Part shown: piece by piece, positions 1-8,842 of the stretch
Layout: every line of letters begins with the position of its first letter
Position numbering within the stretch: position 1 is the stretch's first letter
Assembly (NCBI GenBank): GCA_023205875.1
Contig: CP060754.1
Span: 186,001-250,000 of the forward strand
Direction: 5' to 3'
Source of the DNA: Chloropicon primus
Lineage: Eukaryota > Chlorophyta > Chloropicophyceae > Chloropicales > Chloropicaceae
Length of the DNA: 64,000 bases
Made by a program: the position numbers and the translations under genes
The notes under the pieces: generated by a model
What the model was told of the DNA's origin: nothing
Seen by the model: the letters and a program-made list of their open reading frames with translations, nothing else
Database searches by the model: none

Positions 1-280
1 GCCTGGCGGTCGCGCCCCGAAAACGCCCCTTGGCTCTGCCGGTGCCGAACCGCGAAGGCCTCCCGACCTCACGACTTTGCGTGTTTTCTTTCCTTCGCGG
101 GAAACCGATGCGGACCACCACTTCCCTGTCTCGGGCCGCGATCCCTGGTCCCTGCCGATCCACCCGCGGCGTGAACAAACCTCCGCCGTGCCCAAGACGA
201 CGACGATCGAACGCGCTCGCCCTTTTCTCTCTCCCTTCGACTGCAGTCGTTTTGCGGTGAGGTCACGAGCTGTCTCCCCC

Positions 281-307
281 GGCGCGGGAACTGAGGTTTG
301 GCGCCAA
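281..307. promoter_or_regulatory. Two E2F-like sites, 6 bp apart
   Basis: GGCGCGGGAA (281-290), which reads TTCCCGCGCC on the other strand, is followed by the near-palindrome TTTGGCGCCAA (297-307). Both fit the E2F/DP consensus TTTSSCGC or its reverse. No gene start is recognised close by, so the target is unknown. Confidence 0.25.
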
Positions 308-853
308 CAACCTTTTTACGGGGGAAATGCGATTTCTACAGCCGGGGGTTGTTTTGGGGGCCGTTTTTGAAAAAAAAATTTGGAGGCCGGAAAAGAGGAG
401 AGGTTGGAAAAGTTGTTGAAAATGGAAAACGAGCTTCAGGAAACCCAAGGGAAGGAGAGGGGAGGGGGATCCTCCTCATTCCTTTGGTCCGGCCAGGAGA
501 GGCAAGATCGCTCTTGCCAATCCAAGGGGCAAGTGGACAGAGCGTGGACCCGACCCGACCTTGGCTTGGCTTGATGGTGATGATGATGATGGGTTGTTGT
601 TTGTTACTGTATATATTTTCTGTATTCCTTTTATCAATATACAACAATAGGATCGACTCCCTCGTCGTCACGAAACGCATTGTAAGCCTGATGATGGTGT
701 TGCAAATGATCTGGGAGAGCAAGAATCCCCTGATGTATGGCTGCCACGACCGGTCGATCATGCTGCAGTATTTCTCCCCTCGACCTCCCCACTCCCTCCC
801 CACTCCGTTCTCTTCGGGCAATGGTCCTCTGAATCCTATGGAATCTTATGATA

Positions 854-878
854 TGTGTGTGTGTGTGTGTGTGTGTGT
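854..878. repeat. (TG)n microsatellite
   Basis: About 12 TG dinucleotides, intergenic, some 80 bp beyond the stop codon of the minus-strand gene that ends at 959. Confidence 0.9.
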
Positions 879-958
879 TGTGGTGAATCCTTCCCATGAA
901 CAATAACCTTTCTCGTGTGCTCCGGGCGGCTTGGCTGGGACTTGTTTGCCCCCTTGTG

Positions 959-2198
959 CTACACCGCGGAGTTTTCGTCCTCGGTAAAGTCAAACCACTT
1001 CCAAGGAATTTTGTTGGCGTCCTTGCCCTGGGTCTTGTGGAAGATCCACAGGCAGAGGATCACCACGCCGATGTCGTGCAGAATGAAAAGGAATAACCGA
1101 AGTGCGATGCCCCCTGGCGACGTCGTCCCGCCTTTCCGTTTGCTACTGCTGCTGCCGGCCCGCTTGGGGGACAGGCTCCCCGCCTTTGCCGCCTCGTGAT
1201 GCATTGCCGTGACCGGAGTGCCAGCAATCTGCAGGGGGGCAGGGAGCGAAAAGCACCCGTTAGCTGATCTTGGAGGAGGCGCAGACTACAGCCTGTCGGG
1301 AGAGAAGGGGGTTCCGCTGGCTCTGGCCTCTCTTACCTGGTTGTTGTGCACGGTGTCGGCCCACGCATTCGATTCGGACGCTGTGGAAGGGTCCTCCTCG
1401 TCCTCCTCCTCCTCCTCCTCCCCTTTCCTCTTCCTCAGCATCGACTGGCCCGTGGGGAGGCTGCCAAAGGCGAGGTGAGGAGGCAGGTAGTCGTCTCGGA
1501 TATCCTGCGTGTACGCGAGAAAGAGTTGTGGGTGTGGGTGGGTGGTCAGCACTTGACGACGTCCCTGGCAAAGGTGGAAAGAGAAGCCTGTCTCACCAGC
1601 TTCCTAAAGTGCTCCTGCTGCTCCTTCCGCTGCTCCTGCAGCCGCTCCCGCAGCTTGAGCTCGTTCTCTTCTTCCACTTGTCGGAGCCAGGCCCGGGTCT
1701 CCATGAGCTGTGCGTCCACCAGGGCTGCCTCCGCCTCCTGCTCCTCCCGCTCGAGCTCCATGTTTCGCTCAAGGGGAGTCTTGCCAACGAAGTCTTTCGT
1801 CGAGACGGGCCTCAACGTCCCGTCCAGCTCGCGCTTGTAAAACTGTCCATCAACTGTCGTGTAATCTTTTTCAACAACCAAAGGGGAGCACACGCAGGTC
1901 GCACACACACCAAAGGGGAGCGTCCGTCAGCACCGAGGCAAAGTGGCTGCGCAGAGGGAGTGAACCTACCTGGCCCGGTGAGGGGTGGGCTATCCGGCCT
2001 GGTGCTCGTAAACACGGTGAGCTCTCTGAAGTTTGCAGGCTTGGAGACAACGAAAAGTGCACGGCCAAGAAACAGGAAAAGGTTGTCAGAGACCTTGTTT
2101 CCCCATACTCCGCGAGTCGACGAGAGGTGAAAGATGGCTGGGCTGTGCCTTACCACATTGAGGGTCGTGTCATCGACACCGTTGGCCTGCTTCGCCAT
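959..2198 (-). CDS. Tail-anchored coiled-coil protein, tandem copy 1 (unknown function)
   Basis: Function unknown. I read five exons: complement of 959-1228, 1337-1504, 1597-1865, 1970-2039 and 2154-2198, all with GT-AG borders and consistent phases, giving 273 aa. The acceptor of exon 2 is the least certain. The protein has a short N-terminus, then a Glu/Arg-rich helix (WLRQVEEENELKLRERLQEQ) likely to form a coiled coil. A conserved block follows (DIRDDYLPPHLAFGSLPTGQ), then an acidic stretch. A single hydrophobic segment near the C-terminus (about residues 230-250) is followed by the tail FHKTQGKDANKIPWKWFDFT. This layout suggests a membrane protein with a mostly cytosolic N-terminal domain. 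It is a paralogue of the next gene and shares an identical 285-bp block with it. Confidence 0.7.
1410..1694. repeat. 285-bp block repeated without visible change at 2895-3179 (copy A)
   Basis: Aligned by eye, this segment matches 2895-3179 with a constant offset of 1485 and no difference I can find. It covers part of one exon, a complete 92-bp intron (1505-1596) and part of the next exon. The sequence on either side is clearly diverged between the paralogues, which points to recent gene conversion. Confidence 0.85.
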
Positions 2199-2442
2199 GA
2201 TGGTCCCCCGCCGCGGTGATCCTCGCGGACGACCAGCCTTTTGTTTGAAATACAAGAAAAGAGTGTGAAAATGTTTAGAGGACGGGAAGGGACCAATCAT
2301 GGCCGTGGGACGTCGTGGAGAACTGACAGCGTCCGCTCCCATGCGGACAAAACAACATATGGATACAGTAAACAAATACGCGCATTTATTATGATACAAA
2401 TTCCAGAGCCATGAAGCACGTTGTGCTTCCACCTGGCCTGTG

Positions 2443-2760
2443 TCAGACGACGGACTTGTCGTCCTCCGTGAACTCGAGCCACTTCCAAGGGATTTGGTTG
2501 GAGTCCTTCCCTTGAGTCTTGTGGAAGACCCATAAAGAGAGAATGACTACGCAGATGGTGTACAAGATCAAAAGGAAGAGACGAATTGTCATGCCCCAGC
2601 ATGACGTGCCGCTTTTCCTCTTGCCCAATTGTTTCGCAGACGTGGCCTCCGTCGAACCGCCTAGAGCTGCCACCTGATTGCCAGCAATCTGCGAGCGAGA
2701 GACAAGGACCCTGTTAGCCTCCTCGACAGCTGCTCATCTTGGTGGAGCAATCCACACACA

Positions 2761-2795
<35 letters not shown>

Positions 2796-3500
2796 TAAAT
2801 GCTTCTGGCCTCTCTTACCTGGTTGTTCCGGCCAGCCTCTGTCCACGACGTGTTTGACTCAGGGGCGACCGGAGAACCTTTCTGATTGCTGTCGTCCTCC
2901 TCCTCCCCTTTCCTCTTCCTCAGCATCGACTGGCCCGTGGGGAGGCTGCCAAAGGCGAGGTGAGGAGGCAGGTAGTCGTCTCGGATATCCTGCGTGTACG
3001 CGAGAAAGAGTTGTGGGTGTGGGTGGGTGGTCAGCACTTGACGACGTCCCTGGCAAAGGTGGAAAGAGAAGCCTGTCTCACCAGCTTCCTAAAGTGCTCC
3101 TGCTGCTCCTTCCGCTGCTCCTGCAGCCGCTCCCGCAGCTTGAGCTCGTTCTCTTCTTCCACTTGTCGGAGCCAGGCCCTCGCCTCCTCGAGCCGCGCGG
3201 CCTCCAGATCCGTTTCCTGAACAACATCCTTCGCGCTCACTGGCATAAGACTCCCATCCGAGTCGTACGTCATGACTTCAACCTCATCTTCATCGTCGTC
3301 CTCCGGTCCATAATCTATTCGAGGGAAAGAAAACCAAAAGACACGAGAACAAGCTCCCTTCGGTCAGCAGTAGTGGCAACAGAGCCGCGTGTTGCACAAA
3401 AAAGGGAAGAACAAAAACATGAAAGAAGGGTTGTGGGAGAAAGAGACGGACTCTACGCACCTTGTCGCCCAAGATGTGGACTGTCTCCCCTCGAGTCCAT
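2443..3500 (-). CDS. Tail-anchored coiled-coil protein, tandem copy 2 (unknown function)
   Basis: Paralogue of the gene at 959-2198, same strand. Four exons: complement of 2443-2688, 2819-2989, 3082-3314 and 3461-3500, giving 229 aa. The start MDSRGDSPHLGRQDYGPEDD is chosen because the phase-1 junction before DYGPED matches the homologous junction in copy 1. This copy has an acidic N-terminus (PEDDDEDEVEV), a shorter coiled coil, the same DIRDDYLPPHLAFGSLPTGQ block and a C-terminal hydrophobic segment followed by FHKTQGKDSNQIPWKWLEFT. The hydrophobic-tail exon is clearly similar to copy 1 but diverged, while the central exons are identical over a long run. The last intron contains a (CA)n(GA)n microsatellite. 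Function is not recognised. Confidence 0.7.
2753..2795. repeat. (CA)n(GA)n microsatellite in an intron
   Basis: About 13 CA units followed by about 8 GA units, inside the last intron of tandem copy 2. The homologous intron of copy 1 lacks it. Confidence 0.9.
2895..3179. repeat. 285-bp block repeated without visible change at 1410-1694 (copy B)
   Basis: Second copy of the exon-intron-exon block described at 1410-1694. Identity stops abruptly at both edges. It ends just before the exon sequence coding the diverged part of the coiled coil. Confidence 0.85.
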
Positions 3501-3738
3501 GATTGCCGTAGGAGGAACGCAAATCCTGCACCGTCCTGTGCTCCGTCTCCTCCTGGTTCTGTGCTGATCATCATTCAAATTGGTATTGGTAGAGGCCGAT
3601 TGTCCATTATACGGGGACCAAGGTCCTCATCAGCTGAGGAGGAGGAGAGGAGAGGAGGAGGACGGTGATGATAGGATAGGTGAGGGCGAGGGGGAGGGGG
3701 AGGGAGGAGATTGTGAGGTTTGAGCGCAAGACCTCACA

Positions 3739-5052
3739 ATGAGGAAGATTCCCGGACAAGCGAGAAACCCGGGAAGCTTCCTGGGGAACTTTAAACTCTG
3801 GTGGCTCTGCCTCAACACTTTACTGGTCGTGGGACTTCTGTCAAGGAGGTTGTTGGATTTGGAACCAAGCCCAACGGGCCAGTTTCAGGCGTGCCGGGAC
3901 GCGAACACCCCTTGCGCGCCTGAGTGCGGCATACATGGGGTATGCAAATACGGCACGTGCGAGTGTGAGAAGGGCTGGTCTGGGGAGGATTGTGGTATCA
4001 GAACTTGCCACAGGAACTGCAGCAACAACGGCTTTTGCTTGATTGAGACGGGAACTTGTGTTTGCAACCGGAGGTTCACGGGGGAAGACTGCTCGGTGGA
4101 CGTGAGCCTTCTCAAGGAGGAAGAGATTTATAAGGCTGTTTCCGAAAAAATCGATCAGAACGGGAGGTTGGACCGTGAGGTTGAGCACTTGGTGAACGCA
4201 AGATCTGCGAAGAAGTACCACTTCGAGCTCTGCAGGAACAACAAAGGCCCGTGCTCCAGCAACTGGCTGACGCAGATGGTGCCACTTATCCCGCTTCTGC
4301 CGAGGGACGACATCCACTTGAAGCTACACAGCTGCGCCCTCGTGTCTAGCGGGAAGGGCATCGTGTACAACGCCTCCTCGGAATACAGGGAAACGCGGAG
4401 AGGGGAAGACATTGACAAGCACAAAGCGGTTTTCAGGCTGAACAACGCTCCCACGGAGGGTTTCGAGGAATGGGTGGGGCGGAGGACGACCCACAGACTG
4501 GTAGAGGGGGATTATGCGCAAATGGTTCAAACGCTGCTGGGTACGGAGGTGACGTTGAACGAGACCAAGTCAGTCGTATCGCCGATGAACTGGTGGGTGG
4601 GGGGCTACCCCCAAGTTGAAAAGGTGACGTACATTATGGTGGTATACCCAAACATTATAAGGAACCAAATAAGGCCGCCGGACAGCAACGGTTACGGGCC
4701 GTTCCGAGACGTCTTTCCGGGGAACAGGAGGCACATCCTGTCGCCCCACCTCATGAAGGAGATCATGGACATATACTCAAAGTACAGAGAAGAGATCAAG
4801 AGCAAGGGCTTGGGCTGCTACAAAGCAAAATCTATCAGAGTGCCCCAGATGTTCACAGCCTTGATGTACTCCCTTCAAGTCTGTAAGGATGTTCACGTGT
4901 ATGGTGTCTCCGCTGACTCGATCGGGGACCAATGCTGCTATCACGAGATCACAGAAGGCTTTTCGAGTCGGAATCCTATCTGCGATGACCTCACGAAGAG
5001 CCACGTCTTCCGAATGCTTCTGAAAACGAATCGAGTCTTCCTGTACAAGTAA
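3739..5052 (+). CDS. EGF-domain sialyltransferase-like glycosyltransferase (GT29)
   Basis: Intronless, 437 aa, type II membrane protein, so a Golgi location is likely. A hydrophobic anchor lies at about residues 20-36. Two EGF-like Cys modules follow (about 59-85 and 90-118, with CECEKGWSGEDC and CVCNRRFTGEDC). The catalytic region carries a sialylmotif L-like block from C199 (CALVSSGKGIVYN ... FRLNNAPTEGFEEWVG ... THRLV). A motif S-like block lies at about 368-392 (VPQMFTALMYSLQVCKDVHV), and HEITE at about 402-406 sits where motif VS is expected. GT29 enzymes transfer sialic acid or a related acidic sugar from a CMP-activated donor; the real donor in this alga cannot be told. The EGF fusion in the stem region is unusual. 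The gene ends tail-to-tail with the Kelch gene, 78 bp between stop codons. Confidence 0.85.
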   Translation: MRKIPGQARNPGSFLGNFKLWWLCLNTLLVVGLLSRRLLDLEPSPTGQFQACRDANTPCAPECGIHGVCKYGTCECEKGWSGEDCGIRTCHRNCSNNGFCLIETGTCVCNRRFTGEDCSVDVSLLKEEEIYKAVSEKIDQNGRLDREVEHLVNARSAKKYHFELCRNNKGPCSSNWLTQMVPLIPLLPRDDIHLKLHSCALVSSGKGIVYNASSEYRETRRGEDIDKHKAVFRLNNAPTEGFEEWVGRRTTHRLVEGDYAQMVQTLLGTEVTLNETKSVVSPMNWWVGGYPQVEKVTYIMVVYPNIIRNQIRPPDSNGYGPFRDVFPGNRRHILSPHLMKEIMDIYSKYREEIKSKGLGCYKAKSIRVPQMFTALMYSLQVCKDVHVYGVSADSIGDQCCYHEITEGFSSRNPICDDLTKSHVFRMLLKTNRVFLYK

Positions 5053-5062
5053 CAATGATAAT

Positions 5063-5068
5063 AATAAA
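5063..5068 (+). terminator. AATAAA polyadenylation signal
   Basis: Canonical AATAAA 11 bp after the stop codon of the sialyltransferase-like gene. Confidence 0.5.
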
Positions 5069-5130
5069 ACACATGTATTTACGACGTTTTGTATCTGTAG
5101 GCACCGAGAGTTCCTCTCCTCTCGTACTTT

Positions 5131-6786
5131 TCACAAAGCAACCACCAGCTCTTTGTACACTTCGCAGAGATCTGGTATTTCTGATATCTTGATGTCCCCG
5201 TACTCTACGTGGTTCCACTTGGTGATGCTGGAGATGTCCTTTCCTTGCTGCCTGGCGCGCGCGAGCAGCTTTGGAAGGATGCACTTGTAGTCGTAGAGCA
5301 GCGCCTGCACATCTTCCGGGGTTAGGTTTTCGGGCTCCACGGTGGTGAAAAACGAGCGTGCCCGGGCCAGCGCCGCTTCCTTCCCTAATTCCCTGGGCAA
5401 GCTGGGGTCGACTTTCATTGCAATCTTCAGAATTTGCAACTGTGCCTCCTTGAGTCTGCTCTCCTCTTCCTGGCGATGTGGAGTTCCCGCAGCTGGATTC
5501 CGTGGGAGCCCCATCCGCTGCCTGAGACAGCCCAGGATCGAGGTCTGCTCTGCGGAGGAGTTCATCTGCATCCACCCCGGGTTCGCGTCCTCCCGGTCCG
5601 CTTTGGGAGTTTGTCTCGCAAAAATCTTCGAGGTTATCGCAGACGTGAGGTTCTGGACCGAGGACGCTGCTGTTGTCATCTCGTCCGCTCCTGTCGCCGA
5701 TGGCAACAGCTCGTCGTCACTCCCTTCCAGGAACCACATGTCTCCGTAAGTAGACTTCCCGTTGTAACCTCCGAACAGAAGGAGCTTGTTCTTGTCCACT
5801 AGGGTGAGAGAATGGTGGGCTCTCTCCGAGGGCTCCTCCCCCATGGAGGGCACTTTCACCCACCTCACAGACTCCCTGTCGATCACAGCCACGTCCTTGT
5901 GGTAGATCGCCTTCCTGCTCAACCAGCCCTCGTCTCCTCTGCCGCCATACACGATCATCTTTGCGCCTGCGTTGACGAAGCCGTGCCCGGATCTCCCAGC
6001 CGGGCTCGGCCCCGACAACTGCATCTTCACCCACCGGGGAGAGTTGTCTTGCTGTGATTCTGGGGTTCCCCCCGCGCTCGAGTCCCTGAACAGGCCCTTG
6101 AGCGCCCAGAGGTCTCCCAAGTACTGCGTGTTCGTGGTCTCCCCGCCAAACATGAGAATGCCTTGGTGAAGCATTGCGAGCTTGTGGCCCGCACGAGGAG
6201 AAGGTAGGGTCCCGCCCACCCTCACCTGCGTGGACTCCAAGGTGACCACGTTGATCACGAAGACGTCGTTCAGCCAGCGAATTCCATCGTAGCCCCCGAA
6301 CACCAGAACGCGGCTCTCGTCCAGCCCTATGCAGTCCGCCTTCTCCCTCGCGTCTGGCTTCGCCCCAATCAGGTTCAAGCAAGTCCACTCCCACAGGTTC
6401 GTGTCCAGCTTCCAGACCTCGTTGTGTACCCGCGCACCCGTCCGGCCCCCAAAGTAGTACACGCTCGTGCCTATGACAGCACCGCAATGGAACGCCCTCG
6501 GACTCGGCCCTCCCGTCGTCTGGGGCCTCGTCCACAACCCGTTCTCCAGGTGAAGCACCACGAGGTCCCCCAGAAACTGCCTGTCGTTCGTCCCCCCGTG
6601 AAACACGACAAGCGTCCCGTCCCACACGCTCGACTTCACCTTCACCACGCAGTGGCCGCACCGCGCAGATGGCGGAGGCTCCCCGTACGTGCACTGGTAC
6701 CTCTTCCACAGCATCTCGTCCCCTCCCTCACTCTCACACACCCCTGGCTCCTCTCGCTCTCTCAGCCGAAGAGGAGCGTTTGTCAT
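5131..6786 (-). CDS. Kelch-repeat protein
   Basis: Intronless, 551 aa from the ATG at 6786 (MTNAPLRLRE). Longer in-frame sequence runs upstream but lies across the promoter of the divergent RING gene and is low-complexity. At least five Kelch blades are visible, with motifs such as VVFHGGTNDRQFLGDLVVLH, YYFGGRTG, LVFGGYDGIRWLNDVFVINV, LMFGGETTNTQYLGDLWALK and LLLFGGYNGKSTYGDMWFLE, so a single beta-propeller is likely. The C-terminal 150 residues (LTSAITSKIF to the end) are mostly helical with no recognised domain. Kelch propellers are generally protein-interaction platforms, and no catalytic domain is fused. The partner is unknown. Confidence 0.85.
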   Translation of the reverse strand: MTNAPLRLREREEPGVCESEGGDEMLWKRYQCTYGEPPPSARCGHCVVKVKSSVWDGTLVVFHGGTNDRQFLGDLVVLHLENGLWTRPQTTGGPSPRAFHCGAVIGTSVYYFGGRTGARVHNEVWKLDTNLWEWTCLNLIGAKPDAREKADCIGLDESRVLVFGGYDGIRWLNDVFVINVVTLESTQVRVGGTLPSPRAGHKLAMLHQGILMFGGETTNTQYLGDLWALKGLFRDSSAGGTPESQQDNSPRWVKMQLSGPSPAGRSGHGFVNAGAKMIVYGGRGDEGWLSRKAIYHKDVAVIDRESVRWVKVPSMGEEPSERAHHSLTLVDKNKLLLFGGYNGKSTYGDMWFLEGSDDELLPSATGADEMTTAASSVQNLTSAITSKIFARQTPKADREDANPGWMQMNSSAEQTSILGCLRQRMGLPRNPAAGTPHRQEEESRLKEAQLQILKIAMKVDPSLPRELGKEAALARARSFFTTVEPENLTPEDVQALLYDYKCILPKLLARARQQGKDISSITKWNHVEYGDIKISEIPDLCEVYKELVVAL

Positions 6787-6879
6787 ATTCGAACGAAGCC
6801 GAAGGAGGGAGAGAGGGGGAGAGAGAAGAGGGCGAGGTGGTGGAGGGAAGGAGGAAGGGGGAGGGGGAGAGGGAGAAGC

Positions 6880-7624
6880 ATGGCGTCGACGAGCGCGGCG
6901 GTGGTGATATTGGACGACGAGCCGGTGTGCGCGAGGGCAGCCTCTGTCTCGGGGAGGGGGAGCTCCGGAGAGGGAGCGAGCACGTCGTCGAAGGAGGCTG
7001 GGCAACGGCAGGACCAGAAACGCAGAAGGGTGAGTGATCGAGCACACGTTTCGAGGGGAAGGAGGGGCTGACAAGTTGTTTCCTCGTCGTTCTTCCATCC
7101 GTTATCTCTTCGCTGCTTTCGTCGCTTCAGGTGGCCCAGACGGAGGTGGTGGACTTGACGTCACCCACGCTGCCGAAGAAGAAGACGCGCAACGGGGACA
7201 AGGACGGCGTGAAAGACTGCGTGAAGGTCGTCAAGGCGGGGAAGCGTTTGAAGAGGAAGGTGCCCCCTCCCAAGAAGAATCCGCCGCTGCCGGATGTGTT
7301 CATAGCGGAGCAGCCACGGAAAAAGAAGCCTCCAGCCTCGACCACGAATGGCTTGGAGTGCAGAATATGCATAGACACGATGAAGCAGCCCACCGCCACG
7401 CCCTGCGGGTAAGTCCACCGGATCGCCCGCGATGCCTTCTCCGCCCGTGACCCGAGCTGACTGTGCCTCCTTCCTCTTCTCCCCCTCCGCCCGACGACGA
7501 CGACGAGCACAGGCACGTGTTCTGCTTCACCTGCCTCCAGGCGGCGATGCGCGTGAAGAAGGCCTGCCCCGTCTGCAGGAAGCCCATCCGGAGCCAGAAG
7601 TCGATCCACAGGCTGTACTTGTAG
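6880..7624 (+). CDS. Small RING-finger protein (putative E3 ubiquitin ligase)
   Basis: Three exons: 6880-7029, 7131-7408 and 7513-7624, giving 179 aa. A basic, Lys-rich N-terminal half (RKVPPPKKN, RKKKPPAS) resembles a nuclear localisation signal. The C-terminus is a C3HC4 RING: CRICI, then TPCGHVFCFTCL across the intron 2 junction, then CPVCRKPI, ending 11 residues later (SQKSIHRLYL). The RING closes the protein, as in small E3 ligases that act in the nucleus. The start lies only 93 bp from that of the divergent Kelch gene, so the two likely share a promoter. Confidence 0.85.
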
Positions 7625-8077
7625 AAAGCATAAGGCGATGGCGATACCATAACTAACTACGATACCATTAACACACCATCATGTATACAGTATATTCTTT
7701 TGCGGATGCTCTTCTCTCGTGGGACTAAAAGCCCTAAAAACCGTAGTAGAGTCCGTTTCGCTGTCGAGGCTGCACGGGCCCGTACTTGAACGAGTCGAGC
7801 ACCCACGTTCACGATCCGGGCGGGCGTGGCCTCACCGGCCTCGGGCCTTCCAGGGGACAGGTTTTGGGAATGTTGGCGCGGGAGGTGGAAATATTGGGAT
7901 ATGGAAATGTTGGTTATGGGTGTGGAAATGTTGGGTGGCGGCGGGGCTTTCCCCCCCTAACATTTCCAGTGTAGATAACCCGTCTTGAGTCCCACATTTC
8001 CCGTGGACTGCAGAGGAGAGAGGGGAGCGAGAGAGAGCGGGCAAGGAACACTTCGGAGCGAGACAACGTCGAACAAG
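7625..8077. other. Intergenic, presumed eL39 promoter
   Basis: No coding content seen. The segment includes the 3' end of the RING gene and a cluster of GGAAATGTTGG-like repeats 110-210 bp before the eL39 start. Confidence 0.6.
7866..7967. promoter_or_regulatory. Cluster of GGAAATGTTGG-like elements
   Basis: Four direct near-copies (7866-7876, 7887-7898, 7903-7913, 7924-7935) start 21, 16 and 21 bp apart, close to whole helical turns for the outer pairs. One inverted copy lies at 7956-7967. They sit in the putative promoter of ribosomal protein eL39 and could be a transcription-factor array. The inference rests only on repetition and position. Confidence 0.4.
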
Positions 8078-8698
8078 ATGGTAAGTGCGCGACGCGAGAC
8101 AAGGGATAGCGGAGGGAGGGGGGAGCGGAAGGGCACGACGACGAACTCGGAGGGGACTTAGCCTCCCTTGCTTGCTTTTCTTTTTTTTCCTCGCACCTGT
8201 CTTCTTCGCGCGAGGAGGGTGAGGAAAGGAAGAGGTGACGAGGGGGCTGGGGGTGGAGTGTGTCGTGGAGTGTCGTGGAGTGCGTGCGTCGGTGCGGTCG
8301 AACGTGGGAAGACGCGCGACGGCCGAGGCTGAGTGCGGAGGTCCGTCCGCCGAAGTCGAAGCGGCGAAGACGCGCGGGTCTTGTCCCGCCTCCTGCTGCT
8401 TTCCGAGAACCACCGCACCGCGCCTCCCTTTGCCGTTCGAGGAGGAGACGGAAGGGAGCCCGCGACGACCCGAGGGGCGAGAGGCTTTGCGAACCGTTCT
8501 TTTGATGCTGACTATTCTCCGCCTCCTTGTCGTTTTCTTTCGCAGCCATCTCACAAGACTTTCAAGATCAAGCGCATTCTGGCCAAGAAGCAGAGGATCA
8601 ACAGACCTTTGCCTCAGTGGGTCCGTCTGCGAACTGATAACAAGATCAGATACAACAGCAAGCGCAGGCACTGGAGAAGGACTAAGCTCGGATTGTAA
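8078..8698 (+). CDS. RPL39: 60S ribosomal protein eL39
   Basis: Two exons: 8078-8080 (the ATG alone) and 8546-8698, giving 51 aa, the standard length for eL39. The sequence [16 protein letters not shown], then [20 protein letters not shown], ending [11 protein letters not shown], is almost the universal eL39 sequence. This basic protein lines the peptide exit tunnel of the large ribosomal subunit. An intron directly after the start codon is a common layout for ribosomal protein genes. At about 465 nt it is the longest intron I identify in the window. It shows no clear snoRNA boxes. Confidence 0.97.
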
Positions 8699-8785
8699 AT
8701 TCTTCCTGGCCGGGCTCACCGTTTCGGTGACTTTTGAGTTGGGGGATGGGTTTTACATCTCTAAGTTTATGAACATAGCGTCTGT

Positions 8786-8791
8786 AATAAA
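8786..8791 (+). terminator. AATAAA polyadenylation signal of eL39
   Basis: Canonical AATAAA about 88 bp after the eL39 stop codon, just before the end of the convergent histone deacetylase gene. Confidence 0.5.
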
Positions 8792-8842
8792 AGCAGGTTT
8801 TTAGGCAAACACCGTCGACGTAGTAGGTGGTACCTACCTTTC

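Larger units (their letters stand above)
1..958. other. Intergenic or untranslated stretch, no supported gene
   Basis: No frame on either strand has a recognisable protein or convincing coding character. The left part is GC-rich and holds two adjacent E2F-like motifs. The middle holds A/T-rich runs and the right part a (TG)n run. The last part is presumably the 3' untranslated region of the minus-strand gene ending at 959. A gene lying mostly to the left of the window could use this as promoter, but that is inference. Confidence 0.5.

Noticed and set aside
336-906. Open frames of about 160-200 codons on both strands at the left end
   Set aside because: They cover homopolymer, ATG-rich and TG-repeat sequence, lack any domain, and contradict each other in strand. 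Treated as non-coding.
8081-8545. eL39 intron as host of a snoRNA
   Set aside because: Ribosomal protein introns often host snoRNAs, but I found no convincing C box (RUGAUGA) with a matching D box at the right spacing, nor H/ACA boxes.
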